Notes: generated by a model not told the origin, from the sequence alone. A DNA stretch of 64,000 nt from an uncultured Nitrospirota bacterium (GCA_937139405.1 CAKZPV010000032.1:124001-188000), one strand, 5' to 3'. Positions 44,709 to 54,896 are shown, counted from the stretch's first letter. Numbers and translations: made by a program.

Positions 44709-46127
44709 ATGACTTCATCCCCCAAATCGCCCGCACACACCATCAACCATGATCTCATCATCGTCGGCGGTGGATCGGCAGGTTATGCCGCAGCCCGTAC
44801 AGCTGAAGCGGAGGGGGCCAATGTTGGAATTATCGACCAGGGCCCGTTGGGCGGTCTCTGTATCTTACGCGGCTGTATGCCCACGAAGGCCATGCTCCGT
44901 TCATCCGATATTGCGGCATTGATTCGCCGAGCATCAGAATTTGGCTTACATTCTACAGATGTTCAAGCCAATCTGAACGCCATTATTGATCGAAAGAATC
45001 GTTTAATCAAGGAATTCACCGACTATCGAGTTGAGGCACTCCAACATCCTCGATTTACTCTCTATCAAGAACACGCACATTTTCTCTCTCCAAGGCTGAT
45101 ACAAGCCGGGCCCTATCACCTTTCAGCCAAGACCATCATTATTGCGACAGGATCGATGGTCTCCCATATTCCCATTCCAGGATTAGAAGAAGCTGGCTAT
45201 CTCACCAGTGATGATGCACTGGAACTTCGCACTTCTCCTCATTCCATGATTGTCCTGGGTGGTGGGGCAGTTGCTATGGAGCTCGCTCAGTTTTTTTCAC
45301 GGATCGGCGTAAAAATAACGGTGATTCAACGAAGTGAGCATATCTTGTCTCAAGTCGACAAAGACTTGGCCAGGCCCGTCGAAGCAAAACTCCAAGAAGA
45401 AGGCATGACCATTTATACTAAAACCTCGATTAAACGAGTAACCGGAATACCAAATCGACAAAAAACCGTACATTTCCTTCATAACGGCCAAACTCAACAG
45501 GTAACAGCCGACATCATCCTTCAAGCGCTAGGACGACGACCTAATATTGACAGCTTAGATTTGGAAGCGGCTCAGATTGTCATTCAGAACAAAACCATAG
45601 TCGTGAATAAAGCCATGCAAACCTCGCAATCACATATATTTGCGGTTGGCGATGTGAATGGGTTGCATGAAATTGTGCATATCGCGATTGAACAGGGAGA
45701 AATTGCTGGATGGAATGCCGTACACTCGGATCTGCCACCAAAGCAATACGATGACCGACTGAAAGCACAAGTCACATTTACAGATCCCCAAGTAGCAAGT
45801 GTGGGATTATCGGAAAGAGAATGTAAAACTCAGAACATTCCTTTTCTTGTCGCCTCATACCCATTTAATGACCATGGAAAATCTCTTTGCCTCGGCGAAA
45901 TACACGGGCATGTAAAAATTCTCTGCCATCCTCAATCTGGAGAAATTCTGGGTGGGCATATCGTCGGCCCAGAAGCCTCGGAACTCATCCACGAACTTAT
46001 CACCATCATGCATTTTCGTGGCACGATAAGGGACCTACTCCGTATCCCACACTACCATCCCACATTGGCTGAAATTCTCACTTACCCCGCCGAAGAACTC
46101 GTTAACCAACTGTCGCCCGCCTCCTAG
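44709..46127 (+). CDS. Pyridine nucleotide-disulfide oxidoreductase
   Basis: 472 residues, lipoamide-dehydrogenase/mercuric-reductase-like. FAD site near residue 18 (IIVGGGSAGYAAARTAE), redox pair in GLCILRGCMPTKAM (normally CLNVGC), second nucleotide site MIVLGGGAVAMELAQ, and the C-terminal HYHPTLAEIL histidine. The Cys pair is kept. True substrate is unknown; no mercury-specific N-terminal domain. Stops two bases from a convergent membrane gene. Confidence 0.85.
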   Translation: MTSSPKSPAHTINHDLIIVGGGSAGYAAARTAEAEGANVGIIDQGPLGGLCILRGCMPTKAMLRSSDIAALIRRASEFGLHSTDVQANLNAIIDRKNRLIKEFTDYRVEALQHPRFTLYQEHAHFLSPRLIQAGPYHLSAKTIIIATGSMVSHIPIPGLEEAGYLTSDDALELRTSPHSMIVLGGGAVAMELAQFFSRIGVKITVIQRSEHILSQVDKDLARPVEAKLQEEGMTIYTKTSIKRVTGIPNRQKTVHFLHNGQTQQVTADIILQALGRRPNIDSLDLEAAQIVIQNKTIVVNKAMQTSQSHIFAVGDVNGLHEIVHIAIEQGEIAGWNAVHSDLPPKQYDDRLKAQVTFTDPQVASVGLSERECKTQNIPFLVASYPFNDHGKSLCLGEIHGHVKILCHPQSGEILGGHIVGPEASELIHELITIMHFRGTIRDLLRIPHYHPTLAEILTYPAEELVNQLSPAS

Positions 46128-46129
46128 GC

Positions 46130-46894
46130 TTATTTTTTTTCGTTCTCCAGAGACGTTCCACACCACTCACATTGCTCTGAACTCATTGGCTCATCTCGTG
46201 GCAATACCGAAACCATAGGCTTTCCCTGGATCACGCGAACCCACCAAGATGTCCGATGACTCATGATCCACTTAGGCAATAAAAGAAAGACGATCACTAA
46301 TAGTCCACCAGCCAGAATAAGTGGCCATTGAACTGTCACAACTGCACTGCCCAAATAGGTTAAGGCAAATGTGGGAGGCATCATGCCTAAAAAAGTTGCC
46401 ACGGCAAATGCCTTGAGACTCATCCTGGTTAGCCCTGCGCCATAACTCACAATGTCGAAGGAAAAAAGCGGCACGAGCCTAGCAACGATCATTAAACCCA
46501 ACAAATGATGATCCGAACATTGCTCACAGAATGTAATATCTCGTTTGAGCCACCGACTTAACACCTCTCGGCCCAATGCCCTACCAATCAGAAAACTGAT
46601 GATGGCCCCCAACTCCGCACCAATCAACACATACACCGCACCCCAAAACGGCCCATAGGCTGCTCCAGCGGCTAAATCTAATGGCAGACTAGGGATAGGA
46701 CTCACAACAACCGCCAACGTCATGAGACCCATCAACGCGAAGGGACCAGCCAGACCCAAATCACGGAGAATAGATGTTAATTTTTCTGGGCGAAGAATGT
46801 CCTGAAGAGAAGTCTCTTGAACCACTACATACAGACATACAATGGCCAGAAAAATGAGTATCCATTTTCCAACACGCCAAGATATACGTTTCAC
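46130..46894 (-). CDS. TVP38/TMEM64 (VTT) membrane protein
   Basis: 254 residues; the VTT core GAAYGPFWGAVYVLIGAELG and the IVARLVPLFSFDIVSYGAG segment are present, with several hydrophobic spans. The C-terminus carries CEWC, an extra cysteine pair not usual for the family. Members act in membrane lipid handling (family knowledge, partly uncertain). Confidence 0.85.
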   Translation of the reverse strand: MKRISWRVGKWILIFLAIVCLYVVVQETSLQDILRPEKLTSILRDLGLAGPFALMGLMTLAVVVSPIPSLPLDLAAGAAYGPFWGAVYVLIGAELGAIISFLIGRALGREVLSRWLKRDITFCEQCSDHHLLGLMIVARLVPLFSFDIVSYGAGLTRMSLKAFAVATFLGMMPPTFALTYLGSAVVTVQWPLILAGGLLVIVFLLLPKWIMSHRTSWWVRVIQGKPMVSVLPRDEPMSSEQCEWCGTSLENEKK

Positions 46895-47109
46895 CTTGAT
46901 TGTCCTTGTAGAATGCTTTGATGTTGAGAGATAGATAGGCGAATTTGATTAGTCTGACAGGAAAGGGCTGTCATTACACGAATAACGTCATAACATTCCT
47001 GCTATGCGCGTAACAAATTTCCGTAAGCCTGGACTACAGAAAATCGCACGGAAAACGACGGAACGAAAACACCATCAATATCATTCACACATAGCACTGG
47101 AGTATTGTT

Positions 47110-47868
47110 ATGAAAACCCACATAATGGAGTCCAACATGGCTCATCCAAACACCTCAACAACTGATTCAACCAAATCATCAACGGGAAAGATCCTCACGG
47201 GGATGATTTTTCTGTTAGGGATAGGTGCATTTGTATATTTTGATCTAGGCCAATACTTATCGCTCGATGCACTTAAAGCTAATCGCGACCAGCTCCTAAG
47301 CTATACCGAATCCAATTACGCACTTGCGGTTGCAGTTTTCATTCTGGTGTACATTCTCCAAACCACGTTCTCTTTACCAGGGGGAGCCATCCTCACCTTG
47401 ACCGGAGGTTTTCTATTCGGCAGCTTGATGGGAACAGTTTTTGTGAACATCGGAGCAACAGTGGGGGCAACGTTAGCCTTTTTAGCTGCACGATATCTTT
47501 TGCGAGATTGGGTGGAAAATAAATTCGGTCATCGGCTGGGTCCCATTCAGGCAGGGTTTGCCCAAAACGCCTTTAGCTACCTTATGACACTACGCCTCAT
47601 CCCAGCCTTTCCATTTTTTCTAGTGAACCTTGTTTCAGGCCTCACACGTGTCAACCTGGGCACGTATATGCTCGCCACTTCCTTAGGAATTATTCCCGGC
47701 AGCTTTGTTTTTGCGTTTGCCGGACGTCAATTGGGTTCGATCAATTCATTGAGTGAAATCGCCAATCCTTCAGTCCTCTTAGCCTTTTCCTTGTTAGGTC
47801 TTCTAGCTCTCATGCCTATCGCATATCGAAAATGGACAAATAAGAGTCAAGACAACTCGAAATCATAA
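47110..47868 (+). CDS. TVP38/TMEM64 (VTT) membrane protein
   Basis: 252 residues, second such gene in the block. VTT core GGFLFGSLMGTVFVNIGATV and LRLIPAFPFFLVNLVSGLTR. GGAG precedes ATG 47110; the internal ATG 47137 also has a ribosome site. It is 41 bases before the second disulfide reductase gene; the first TVP38 gene sits by the first reductase, suggesting a duplicated pair. Confidence 0.87.
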   Translation: MKTHIMESNMAHPNTSTTDSTKSSTGKILTGMIFLLGIGAFVYFDLGQYLSLDALKANRDQLLSYTESNYALAVAVFILVYILQTTFSLPGGAILTLTGGFLFGSLMGTVFVNIGATVGATLAFLAARYLLRDWVENKFGHRLGPIQAGFAQNAFSYLMTLRLIPAFPFFLVNLVSGLTRVNLGTYMLATSLGIIPGSFVFAFAGRQLGSINSLSEIANPSVLLAFSLLGLLALMPIAYRKWTNKSQDNSKS

Positions 47869-47909
47869 GTAAAAATTTCCATCTCTGCTAAAAATCCTGA
47901 GGCACTCTA

Positions 47910-49460
47910 ATGAAGACTGCACAAACGATCATCGATCAAACATTGCTTCTTCCCAATGATCAATTCAATGAAGAACTTATCAATAACGTTCATCCTGCTC
48001 AATGGCAAAACCCTACACCATCGGGACGATATAATTTGGTTATCATTGGAGCAGGGACGGCGGGTTTAGTCACGGCAGCAATTGCCTCAGCCCTTGGAGC
48101 CAAGGTTGCCCTCATTGAACGCCATCTGATGGGCGGCGATTGCCTCAACGTTGGATGTGTTCCTTCAAAAGGGATCATACGGGCCGCAAAAGCCTGGAAG
48201 GCGGTCAAAGAAGCCTCCCAATTTGGCTTGCATGCACCTGAAAATCTAAAAGGAGATTTTGGCCAAGCCATGGCCCGCATGCGAAAACTCCGTGCAAAGA
48301 TCAGCCATGTAGACTCGGCTCACCGCTATTCGAAGCTTGGAGTAGATGTATTTATCGGGAACGGGCAGTTTACCAGTTCCAACACCATTGACGTAGATGG
48401 AACAACACTCGAATTCGCCAAAGCGGTAATTTGCACGGGAGCACGTGCAGCCGCACCACCAATCCCTGGGCTAGATCAAGTCAATTACCTAACCAATGAA
48501 ACCATTTTCTCTCTGACAAATCTTCCTTCACGATTTGGAGTGATCGGTGCGGGGCCCATAGGCTGCGAGATGGCCCAAGCGTTCGCACGCTTCGGCAGTC
48601 AGGTGTTTTTAGTTGAAGCCATGCACGGCATTCTTATTAATGAAGATGGCGACGCGTCAAAAATCGTGGAGCAATCGATCCTCCGTGACGGAGTTCAGTT
48701 GCTTTGCTGCGGGAAAGACTTGAATATCAAACTAGTCAACGGAGTCAAGCACATGTTCGTGGACTCCCATGGTCAACACTATGATATTCCTGTAGACGAA
48801 ATTTTAGTGGGAGTTGGAAGGACCCCTAACACAGATGATTTGGGTCTAGAAACCATTGGAGTGGATTATGACGGCAAGGGCGTAAAGGTCAACCATCGAC
48901 TGCAAACAACTAATCCAAAAATATTCGCGGCCGGTGACATCTGCTCCCCTTTCAAGTTTACTCACACAGCTGATGCTCAAGCACAAATCGTTATTCAAAA
49001 CGCCCTATTCCCCCATCCTTTAGGATTAGGGTATGCCAGTACAGAGGACCTCATCATCCCCTGGGCCACCTATACACAACCTGAAATTGCTCATGTTGGT
49101 CTTTATGAAAAGGATGCGAAAACCAAAGGGATTGAGATAGATACCTTTACTTTTCCTCTCAATGAAGTGGATCGCGCAATTCTGGATGGAGAAGACGAAG
49201 GCTTCGCACGAGTCCATGTCAAAAAAGGGACAGACCAACTCGTCGGTGCCACAATTGTCGCGGCCCATGCTGGAGATATGATTAGCGAGTATACGTTGGC
49301 CATGAAAGGCAAGCTCGGGTTGAATACAATAGCTAGCACCATTCATCCCTATCCAACACAAGCGGAAGTGATAAAAAAGACGGCAAACGCCTGGAGAAAA
49401 ACGACGCTTAGTGAAAGTAAAAAACAGTTTTTGAGTAAACTGTTCTCATGGACCCGCTGA
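47910..49460 (+). CDS. Mercuric-reductase-like disulfide oxidoreductase
   Basis: 516 residues. An N-terminal extension of about 42 residues precedes the FAD motif IIGAGTAGLVTAAIA; the active disulfide is GGDCLNVGCVPSKG; NAD(P) site VIGAGPIGCEMAQAF; C-terminal HPYPTQAEV. Lacks the HMA domain and the C-terminal vicinal Cys pair needed for Hg(II) handling, so classical mercuric reduction is not supported. Such TVP38-associated proteins are common in environmental bacteria; the substrate is unknown. Confidence 0.86.
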   Translation: MKTAQTIIDQTLLLPNDQFNEELINNVHPAQWQNPTPSGRYNLVIIGAGTAGLVTAAIASALGAKVALIERHLMGGDCLNVGCVPSKGIIRAAKAWKAVKEASQFGLHAPENLKGDFGQAMARMRKLRAKISHVDSAHRYSKLGVDVFIGNGQFTSSNTIDVDGTTLEFAKAVICTGARAAAPPIPGLDQVNYLTNETIFSLTNLPSRFGVIGAGPIGCEMAQAFARFGSQVFLVEAMHGILINEDGDASKIVEQSILRDGVQLLCCGKDLNIKLVNGVKHMFVDSHGQHYDIPVDEILVGVGRTPNTDDLGLETIGVDYDGKGVKVNHRLQTTNPKIFAAGDICSPFKFTHTADAQAQIVIQNALFPHPLGLGYASTEDLIIPWATYTQPEIAHVGLYEKDAKTKGIEIDTFTFPLNEVDRAILDGEDEGFARVHVKKGTDQLVGATIVAAHAGDMISEYTLAMKGKLGLNTIASTIHPYPTQAEVIKKTANAWRKTTLSESKKQFLSKLFSWTR

Positions 49461-49479
49461 GGGTAAGAAGGAAAATATA

Positions 49480-50253
49480 GTGTTAAACATACACGTGCCA
49501 AAGATGTTCACCGCCTTAACAATAGGACTTGCACTAACGTTCGGTTTATTCTCTCTTGCCCAAGCAGAATTGCAAGAGACAGTACCAGTGGGGAAATTTT
49601 CTTTGGCTCAACCAGGGGAAAATTTTCCGCCCTCTTGGAAACCTCTCACCTTTGAAAAAATCCCAACTCACACTCGATATAGCCTGGTTAAAGAGGGAGA
49701 GACTGTCGTGGTTAAGGCCGTGAGTCACCAAGCCTCTTCCGGGATAACTCGAGAAATCCACATTGATCCCAAAAAATATCCCGTCGTGGAATGGCGTTGG
49801 AAAGTTGTCAATGTTCTTAAAAACGGGAATGTCTACGAAAAATCAGGAGACGATTATCCGGCTCGGCTCTATATTACCTTTGAATATGACAGTACAAAGG
49901 TTGGGTTTTTTGAAAAAACTAAATATGAAGCTGCCAAACTCATTTATGGGCAATACCCACCCAGTGGAGCCCTTACGTATATTTGGGAAAGCAGAAGTCC
50001 GATCGGTACAATGGTCCCCAATCCCTACACTGATCGAGTGAATATGATCGTGATTGAAAGTGGAGAGACTCGACTGAACGAATGGATCACAGAAGAGAGG
50101 AATGTTTTCGAAGATTACAGAAAAGCATTTGGAGAAAACCCGCCAAATATATCGGGAGTGGCCATCATGACAGATACGGACAACACTCGAGAACATGCCG
50201 TAGCCTATTTCGGAGATATTATATTTAAAAAATCGGTGAACAGGCAGGAATGA
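49480..50253 (+). CDS. DUF3047 secreted protein
   Basis: 257 residues with a signal peptide (GLFSLAQAELQ). VEWRWKVVNVLKNGNVYEKS, GDDYPARLYITFEYD and VAYFGDIIFKK are DUF3047 marks. GTG start with GAAGGAAA upstream. Follows the oxidoreductase by 19 bases and is likely in the same operon. Confidence 0.85.
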   Translation: MLNIHVPKMFTALTIGLALTFGLFSLAQAELQETVPVGKFSLAQPGENFPPSWKPLTFEKIPTHTRYSLVKEGETVVVKAVSHQASSGITREIHIDPKKYPVVEWRWKVVNVLKNGNVYEKSGDDYPARLYITFEYDSTKVGFFEKTKYEAAKLIYGQYPPSGALTYIWESRSPIGTMVPNPYTDRVNMIVIESGETRLNEWITEERNVFEDYRKAFGENPPNISGVAIMTDTDNTREHAVAYFGDIIFKKSVNRQE

Positions 50254-50292
50254 CAACGAAGAAAAAAAGTTATCCTTCCCCTTCTAACTCCT

Positions 50293-50874
50293 TCATGCAT
50301 ACTCAGGTTCATTTCCTGGTTTCCATTTAATATTGCATCCAGCACTGGGACGTTGTTGCTTCGTCACAGCTTCCCCGGCCAACAGAGCATTGAGCGCCGC
50401 ACGCAAATCTTCTCCATTCTGAGGCTTCCCATTCCCAGGTCGACTACCATCCAGTTGACCACGATAGACAAGGCGTCTCTGTTCATTAAACACAAAAAAA
50501 TCTGGCGTACAGGCGGCAGTAAATGCTTTGGCCACAGCCTGCGTCTCATCATAGCAATAGGAAAATTTCCATCCCAACTGTTCGGCCATTTCCTTAAGCC
50601 GCAACGGAGCATCAGCGGGGTATCCCGTGGCATCATTACTACTGATTCCTAGAATCCCAAGCCCCTTCCCTTCGTAATCCTTCCAGAGCCGAGTGAGTTC
50701 ATCTTGCACATGAACGACATAGGGACAATGACGACAAATAAACATCACCAGCAACCCCTGTGATATCCGAAAAGATTCAGGAGAAATCATCGCCCCACTA
50801 CGAACATCTGGCAAAATAAAATTCGGCATCTGAGTCCCTAACGCAAGCATCGTGGATTCTTTTAACGCCATCAT
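50293..50874 (-). CDS. Thioredoxin/peroxiredoxin-like protein
   Basis: About 193 residues; AGGAG sits before the ATGs at 50874/50871. AhpC/TSA-like fold with LVMFICRHCPYVVHVQDEL; C-x-x-C pair instead of the single peroxidatic Cys, and GILGISSNDATGYPADAP. A thiol oxidoreductase or resolving protein is likely; substrate unknown. No signal peptide. Confidence 0.82.
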   Translation of the reverse strand: MMALKESTMLALGTQMPNFILPDVRSGAMISPESFRISQGLLVMFICRHCPYVVHVQDELTRLWKDYEGKGLGILGISSNDATGYPADAPLRLKEMAEQLGWKFSYCYDETQAVAKAFTAACTPDFFVFNEQRRLVYRGQLDGSRPGNGKPQNGEDLRAALNALLAGEAVTKQQRPSAGCNIKWKPGNEPEYA

Positions 50875-50992
50875 CAACTCCTTTGTTCCTGATTGATAAG
50901 AAATTCGTGAAACGTTTAAACAACGACTCTCCAGCTGTTTGCACTATCCTCCACTCTATCAGTGGCTATCTGTGAAGAAATAAGGGAATTGA

Positions 50993-51307
50993 TTAAAGGT
51001 CTGGCGAAGAACTCTGAGAGGATTGTTCATGTTTCCACGCCTGGAAGCGCTTCATTAATGCCTTCTTGACTTCAGGCGGCACTGGCTCAGTAGGGAGTTG
51101 GCGTAATGTCGCCACGGTATATTTCATTTGACGCAAGTAATTTCGGCAAGCCATACACAGCCCCATATGCATTTGAAACCGAAGTCTCTGGCTCAGCGTA
51201 AACGTTCCTTCTAGATAATCCGTAATCAGTGCAGCCACTTCCCGACAACTGAAATTGCCAGCCATATAAGCCATAAGTTGTTGCTTAAAATTTCTATCCA
51301 TTGCCAT
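50993..51307 (-). CDS. Zinc-finger anti-sigma factor
   Basis: 104 residues. FSCREVAALITDYLEG then HMGLCMACRNYL (His-x3-Cys-x2-Cys) is the zf-HC2 zinc site of anti-sigma factors. Its ATG overlaps the stop of the ECF sigma gene by one base (TAATG), so it is translationally coupled. Soluble; no transmembrane segment. Confidence 0.88.
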   Translation of the reverse strand: MAMDRNFKQQLMAYMAGNFSCREVAALITDYLEGTFTLSQRLRFQMHMGLCMACRNYLRQMKYTVATLRQLPTEPVPPEVKKALMKRFQAWKHEQSSQSSSPDL

Positions 51308-52011
51308 TAGCTCTGTTCTCCACGCACATACGGATCTAACACACGACGGACTTTAGTTCGAGCTCGATGTAATAAGACACGCTGATTCGTCTCACTAATC
51401 GTCAAAATATTACACACCTCTTCGGCACTCACCCCTTCAACGTCACGCAATGTAATAACCTGGCGTTGATTGTCAGGCAATCCACCAATCGCCTGTTCTA
51501 TCGCCAATCGGCATTCTTTACCCAACAACGCACGTTCAGGTGTATCTGGTTCCCAACCTTGAGGAGGATCGGCCCAATGGCCTTTTCCTGAGCCTTCTGT
51601 CACAAATAGAGAATCTTCAAGTGAAGGACCGTCGTCTCCGTCAGAGTCCGAACCAGGCAACCCAAACGGCTCATAGCGACGTTCTCGTGTGCCTCGAGTC
51701 TTGGCCCGATTGGTGAGAATACGGAACAACCATGTTTTAAAAGATGAGCGACCTTCGAACCGACCAATCCCTTCCAATACCCCCATCCAGGTTTCCTGAA
51801 CGACTTCTTCAGCAACTGCTCGGCTAGGGACAAAAGACATGGCTAATCGTAACAAGGAGCCTGAATACGCTTCCATCACAGCAGAAAAGACCGCTTCATC
51901 CCCACGTTGTAGAGCCTCAACCATTCCAGCTTCATCAAGTTGAATAGTTTCTTGAAGAGCAGGAATCCCTAACACAAAGAACAGATTAGACGGCCATGAC
52001 CACAAAGACAT
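51307..52011 (-). CDS. ECF sigma factor
   Basis: About 234 residues if ATG 52011 is used (open frame to TTG 52053; ribosome sites weak). Region 2 is LLRLAMSFVPSRAVAEEVVQ, ETWMGVLEGIGRFEGRSSFK and TWLFRILTNRAK; region 4 is DNQRQVITLRDVEGVSAEEV then LTISETNQRVLLHRARTKVR. A long acidic stretch separates the two regions. Co-transcribed with its anti-sigma factor; no regulon member recognised. Confidence 0.87.
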   Translation of the reverse strand: MSLWSWPSNLFFVLGIPALQETIQLDEAGMVEALQRGDEAVFSAVMEAYSGSLLRLAMSFVPSRAVAEEVVQETWMGVLEGIGRFEGRSSFKTWLFRILTNRAKTRGTRERRYEPFGLPGSDSDGDDGPSLEDSLFVTEGSGKGHWADPPQGWEPDTPERALLGKECRLAIEQAIGGLPDNQRQVITLRDVEGVSAEEVCNILTISETNQRVLLHRARTKVRRVLDPYVRGEQS

Positions 52012-52095
52012 GGCGGAGATTATCCACCGAATGTCTCTGACAATCAAGAACAATAAAAAAGTAAGAGAAAAAACCGGAAATGAGAGAAGGGGATT

Positions 52096-52740
52096 TTAGG
52101 TATCTTGGAAAATTTGGGCAAGAATACCCGTTCGAGTCGTGCTTTTGGTTTTCTTTAAGAGATGTCGTACATGCTCTTTGACAGTATGTTCACTGATGTC
52201 TAAATGGCGGGCGATTTCCTTGTTTGTCCACCCTTCGCTGATATATTTCACAATTTCCACTTCCCGATCAGTTAAACGAAACTCATCCTTGGCTTGATCA
52301 GGAACAATCCGCCGTTCACGGCCAATTTTTTCCATGAGAATCAACATGCATGCATCATCATTTGGGGAGTGGGGTGCTAAAGGAAACCCTCGCAACAACA
52401 CCGGGGCCTCTGAATCACCGGTCACGCGCCTGAGTTCATGTTGTCCGTCTGTATCTGCTTGATCGCCATCATCAAGTAGGTTTCGAAGCGACACACACAA
52501 ATCCCTAATTTCTACTGGCAACACTTCTTGAGTGTCAGCACCCTGTTGCGCTCCGATAATTTGACGACTCAGCACTTCAGCCTCGGCATTCATAAAGAGA
52601 ACATCACCTGTTCCCGCAAAGAGCATCACGCCAGGAATTGAACGCCGCTCAGCAATGGCTTCGATACGGGACAATCCACCACCATTGCCATTGCCATTCG
52701 GCAAAGTCGAACAAGGAATGCCAATCGAGCGCCGACTCAA
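52096..52740 (-). CDS. LuxR-type transcriptional regulator
   Basis: 214 residues. The start is TTG 52740, supported by GGGGAG just upstream. N-terminal half resembles a PAS-like sensor (RRSIPGVMLFAGTGDVLFMN) and the C-terminus has the LuxR/GerE helix-turn-helix (LTDREVEIVKYISEGWTNKE, IARHLDISEHTVKEHVRHLL). No receiver Asp, so not a classical phosphorylated regulator. Position beside the ECF pair suggests a shared stress role (inference). Confidence 0.85.
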   Translation of the reverse strand: MSRRSIGIPCSTLPNGNGNGGGLSRIEAIAERRSIPGVMLFAGTGDVLFMNAEAEVLSRQIIGAQQGADTQEVLPVEIRDLCVSLRNLLDDGDQADTDGQHELRRVTGDSEAPVLLRGFPLAPHSPNDDACMLILMEKIGRERRIVPDQAKDEFRLTDREVEIVKYISEGWTNKEIARHLDISEHTVKEHVRHLLKKTKSTTRTGILAQIFQDT

Positions 52741-53011
52741 GAACGACTCCCCTGAGATAGTTGAAAGATCATTGATTGCTCCACGAAAAAGAAACCTGGG
52801 TCAGATAGTTTAGATCATTACAAAGAAACCCATCTGAGAAGTTATGTCGGATAGGAAGAGTAGGAACTTAAATTAACGAAACGAGGATAGAGAGGAGAGA
52901 CAATGAAAGAGCGTAAAACTCAAAAAGTTCTGGCTATAGGACGACGTTGAGCTTTTGTCTTATTTCAGACCTTTTCTATCGGCAATCAATTAAGGTCTCC
53001 TCAATTCGGTC

Positions 53012-54667
53012 CTAAAACCGTGACCCGGTCAATGTCACATCGGAATCAGCCCATGATTGGGTAAATTCTTGTTGCGCAACCTTCGCCTCCTCAGCTTTCC
53101 CTTGAATCTCCAGACTTTGAACAAGTCCGTACAGAGTCCAGCCATTTTGTGGATGGACCAAGAGATCTTCTCGATACACTTGTTCAGCTTCCGCAGGTTT
53201 CCCAGCTTGCAACATCACTGCTCCTAAGACTTGTCGTGGCGGAAGGTACCAATCTTTGGGTTCCGTATAATGTAAGCCATCTTCTAGCGCAATCGCACGC
53301 TGCAAATGGGTAATGGCAGATGCATAGTCCCCTTCTTGTGCAGAAATTTCTCCCGACAACACGGCTTGAGCAATTTTCAATATAAGAGGAACTGCATTAA
53401 TGTCGAATATGGTTAAGTCAGCAATAGCCGGATCCTTCAAGATATCATTCAGAGCATCCAGTTCCTGAGTTGCCTGTTCCAACTTACCTTGTCGAAGAAA
53501 CGCTAAACCTCGTGCATAATGCCGAATGCCCTCTGGATAAACCAGATCAGCAGGTGGAGTTGGCTCCTGCAGAACGTCGTCCCAATGTCCAAATAACGTC
53601 TTAGTAAAGAGCGGCATTAACCAAAAATGTTGCAGCGTACCAGCAAAGCTAGGATCTCGCATCGCTTCAAGACTCACTTTTGCTGCAGTATCTTTCGCAG
53701 CTTGCATGGCGATGTCTCGTTGTCCTGTTTTGATAGCCGCTGCCCAGAGAAAATGGAAATTGTGCGGCACATACGCGGCAGTATAGAGACTCTCCACATG
53801 AGAATCATGCAAATACTCTTCATCGACTTTCACGGCCCGTTGATTGGCGACTAAGGCATCGCGATACCAGCCAATTCGAATGTAAATATGAGCAGGCATA
53901 TGTACAAGATGACCAGATCCTTGCACTAAAGCCGGCAATCGAGCAGCACTAGACAACGCCTTTTCAGGATGGGGCGACGCTTCCAGTGCATGGATATACA
54001 AATGGTGGGCTAAGGGAAGATTGGGATTGAGGTCTAAGACTCGCTCCAACGTCGAGACAATTTCTGGCGTCCAAGATTGGGCCTTTCCCTCTCTCGTCCA
54101 AAAATCCCACGGGTGCACATCCATCAACGCTTCCGCCAACAAGGCTCCTATCACAGAATCATCAGGAAACTGTACAAAGACCTGCCGCATAGCGTCGGCG
54201 TAGGTCGCATCCAAGACTGATCGATCAGTTGGAACTTCTTTGACATAGCGTTTGGCCACAGCCTGAATGAGTGCGCGTTCCTTTCCAGTCGCCTGTGCAC
54301 GCAATGCCATGGCTTGTTGGACGGCAGCATAAGCCTGAGGAACTGCAGAATCCGCCATCGGAGCATTAATATTCGGACCGAGGACAAGACCCTCACCCCA
54401 AAAACACATCGCACACGTAGGATCCAGTTTTTGGGCATACTGAAAGGACAGAGCAGCTTCGGCATGATTAAAGCCATACATTAAAATCATACCTTGATCA
54501 AAATATCGTTGAGCCATGGGAATATGGGTAGAAATCCGAAAATGATGCTTTCCCAAACCTTCATGCAGACGAACGGCTTCTTCTTTCGCCAATAACAATT
54601 GCGGCATGCCTAGTCCTGACATCACTATAAAGACTAATAGCCATGTAATCTTCGCCATACGTTTCAT
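53012..54667 (-). CDS. Secreted TPR protein
   Basis: 551 residues with signal peptide and strong GAGGAAG before ATG 54667. Several TPR-type helices (HAEAALSFQYAQKLDPT, LPLAHHLYIHALEASPHPEK, GDYASAITHLQRAI, KPAEAEQVYREDLLVHP). A CxxC (CAMCFW) near residue 90 lacks the following His of a heme site. Common in environmental bacteria, function unknown. Confidence 0.8.
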   Translation of the reverse strand: MKRMAKITWLLVFIVMSGLGMPQLLLAKEEAVRLHEGLGKHHFRISTHIPMAQRYFDQGMILMYGFNHAEAALSFQYAQKLDPTCAMCFWGEGLVLGPNINAPMADSAVPQAYAAVQQAMALRAQATGKERALIQAVAKRYVKEVPTDRSVLDATYADAMRQVFVQFPDDSVIGALLAEALMDVHPWDFWTREGKAQSWTPEIVSTLERVLDLNPNLPLAHHLYIHALEASPHPEKALSSAARLPALVQGSGHLVHMPAHIYIRIGWYRDALVANQRAVKVDEEYLHDSHVESLYTAAYVPHNFHFLWAAAIKTGQRDIAMQAAKDTAAKVSLEAMRDPSFAGTLQHFWLMPLFTKTLFGHWDDVLQEPTPPADLVYPEGIRHYARGLAFLRQGKLEQATQELDALNDILKDPAIADLTIFDINAVPLILKIAQAVLSGEISAQEGDYASAITHLQRAIALEDGLHYTEPKDWYLPPRQVLGAVMLQAGKPAEAEQVYREDLLVHPQNGWTLYGLVQSLEIQGKAEEAKVAQQEFTQSWADSDVTLTGSRF

Positions 54668-54896
54668 CTACTTCCTCCCATCCATAATCGCCACCCTCAA
54701 TTATATTTTTTACTCAAGAAAACTACCCTATGTAGCCTGTCATATCGAAATTTGAATCTTTTGGCAAGTCAAATGAGCAATCAACATATTCATCTTGACA
54801 TCTCTTTCTAGACCAAGAATCTTCATAATCGTTATCCTTATAATCGATTTACTCCATTCTTGAGGAAAAACTTCACTTTTACCTGGAGGAATAGAC

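Noticed and set aside
47910-49460. True mercuric reductase merA
   Set aside because: No N-terminal HMA domain, no C-terminal Cys pair and no mer genes nearby; kept as a mercuric-reductase-like protein of unknown substrate.
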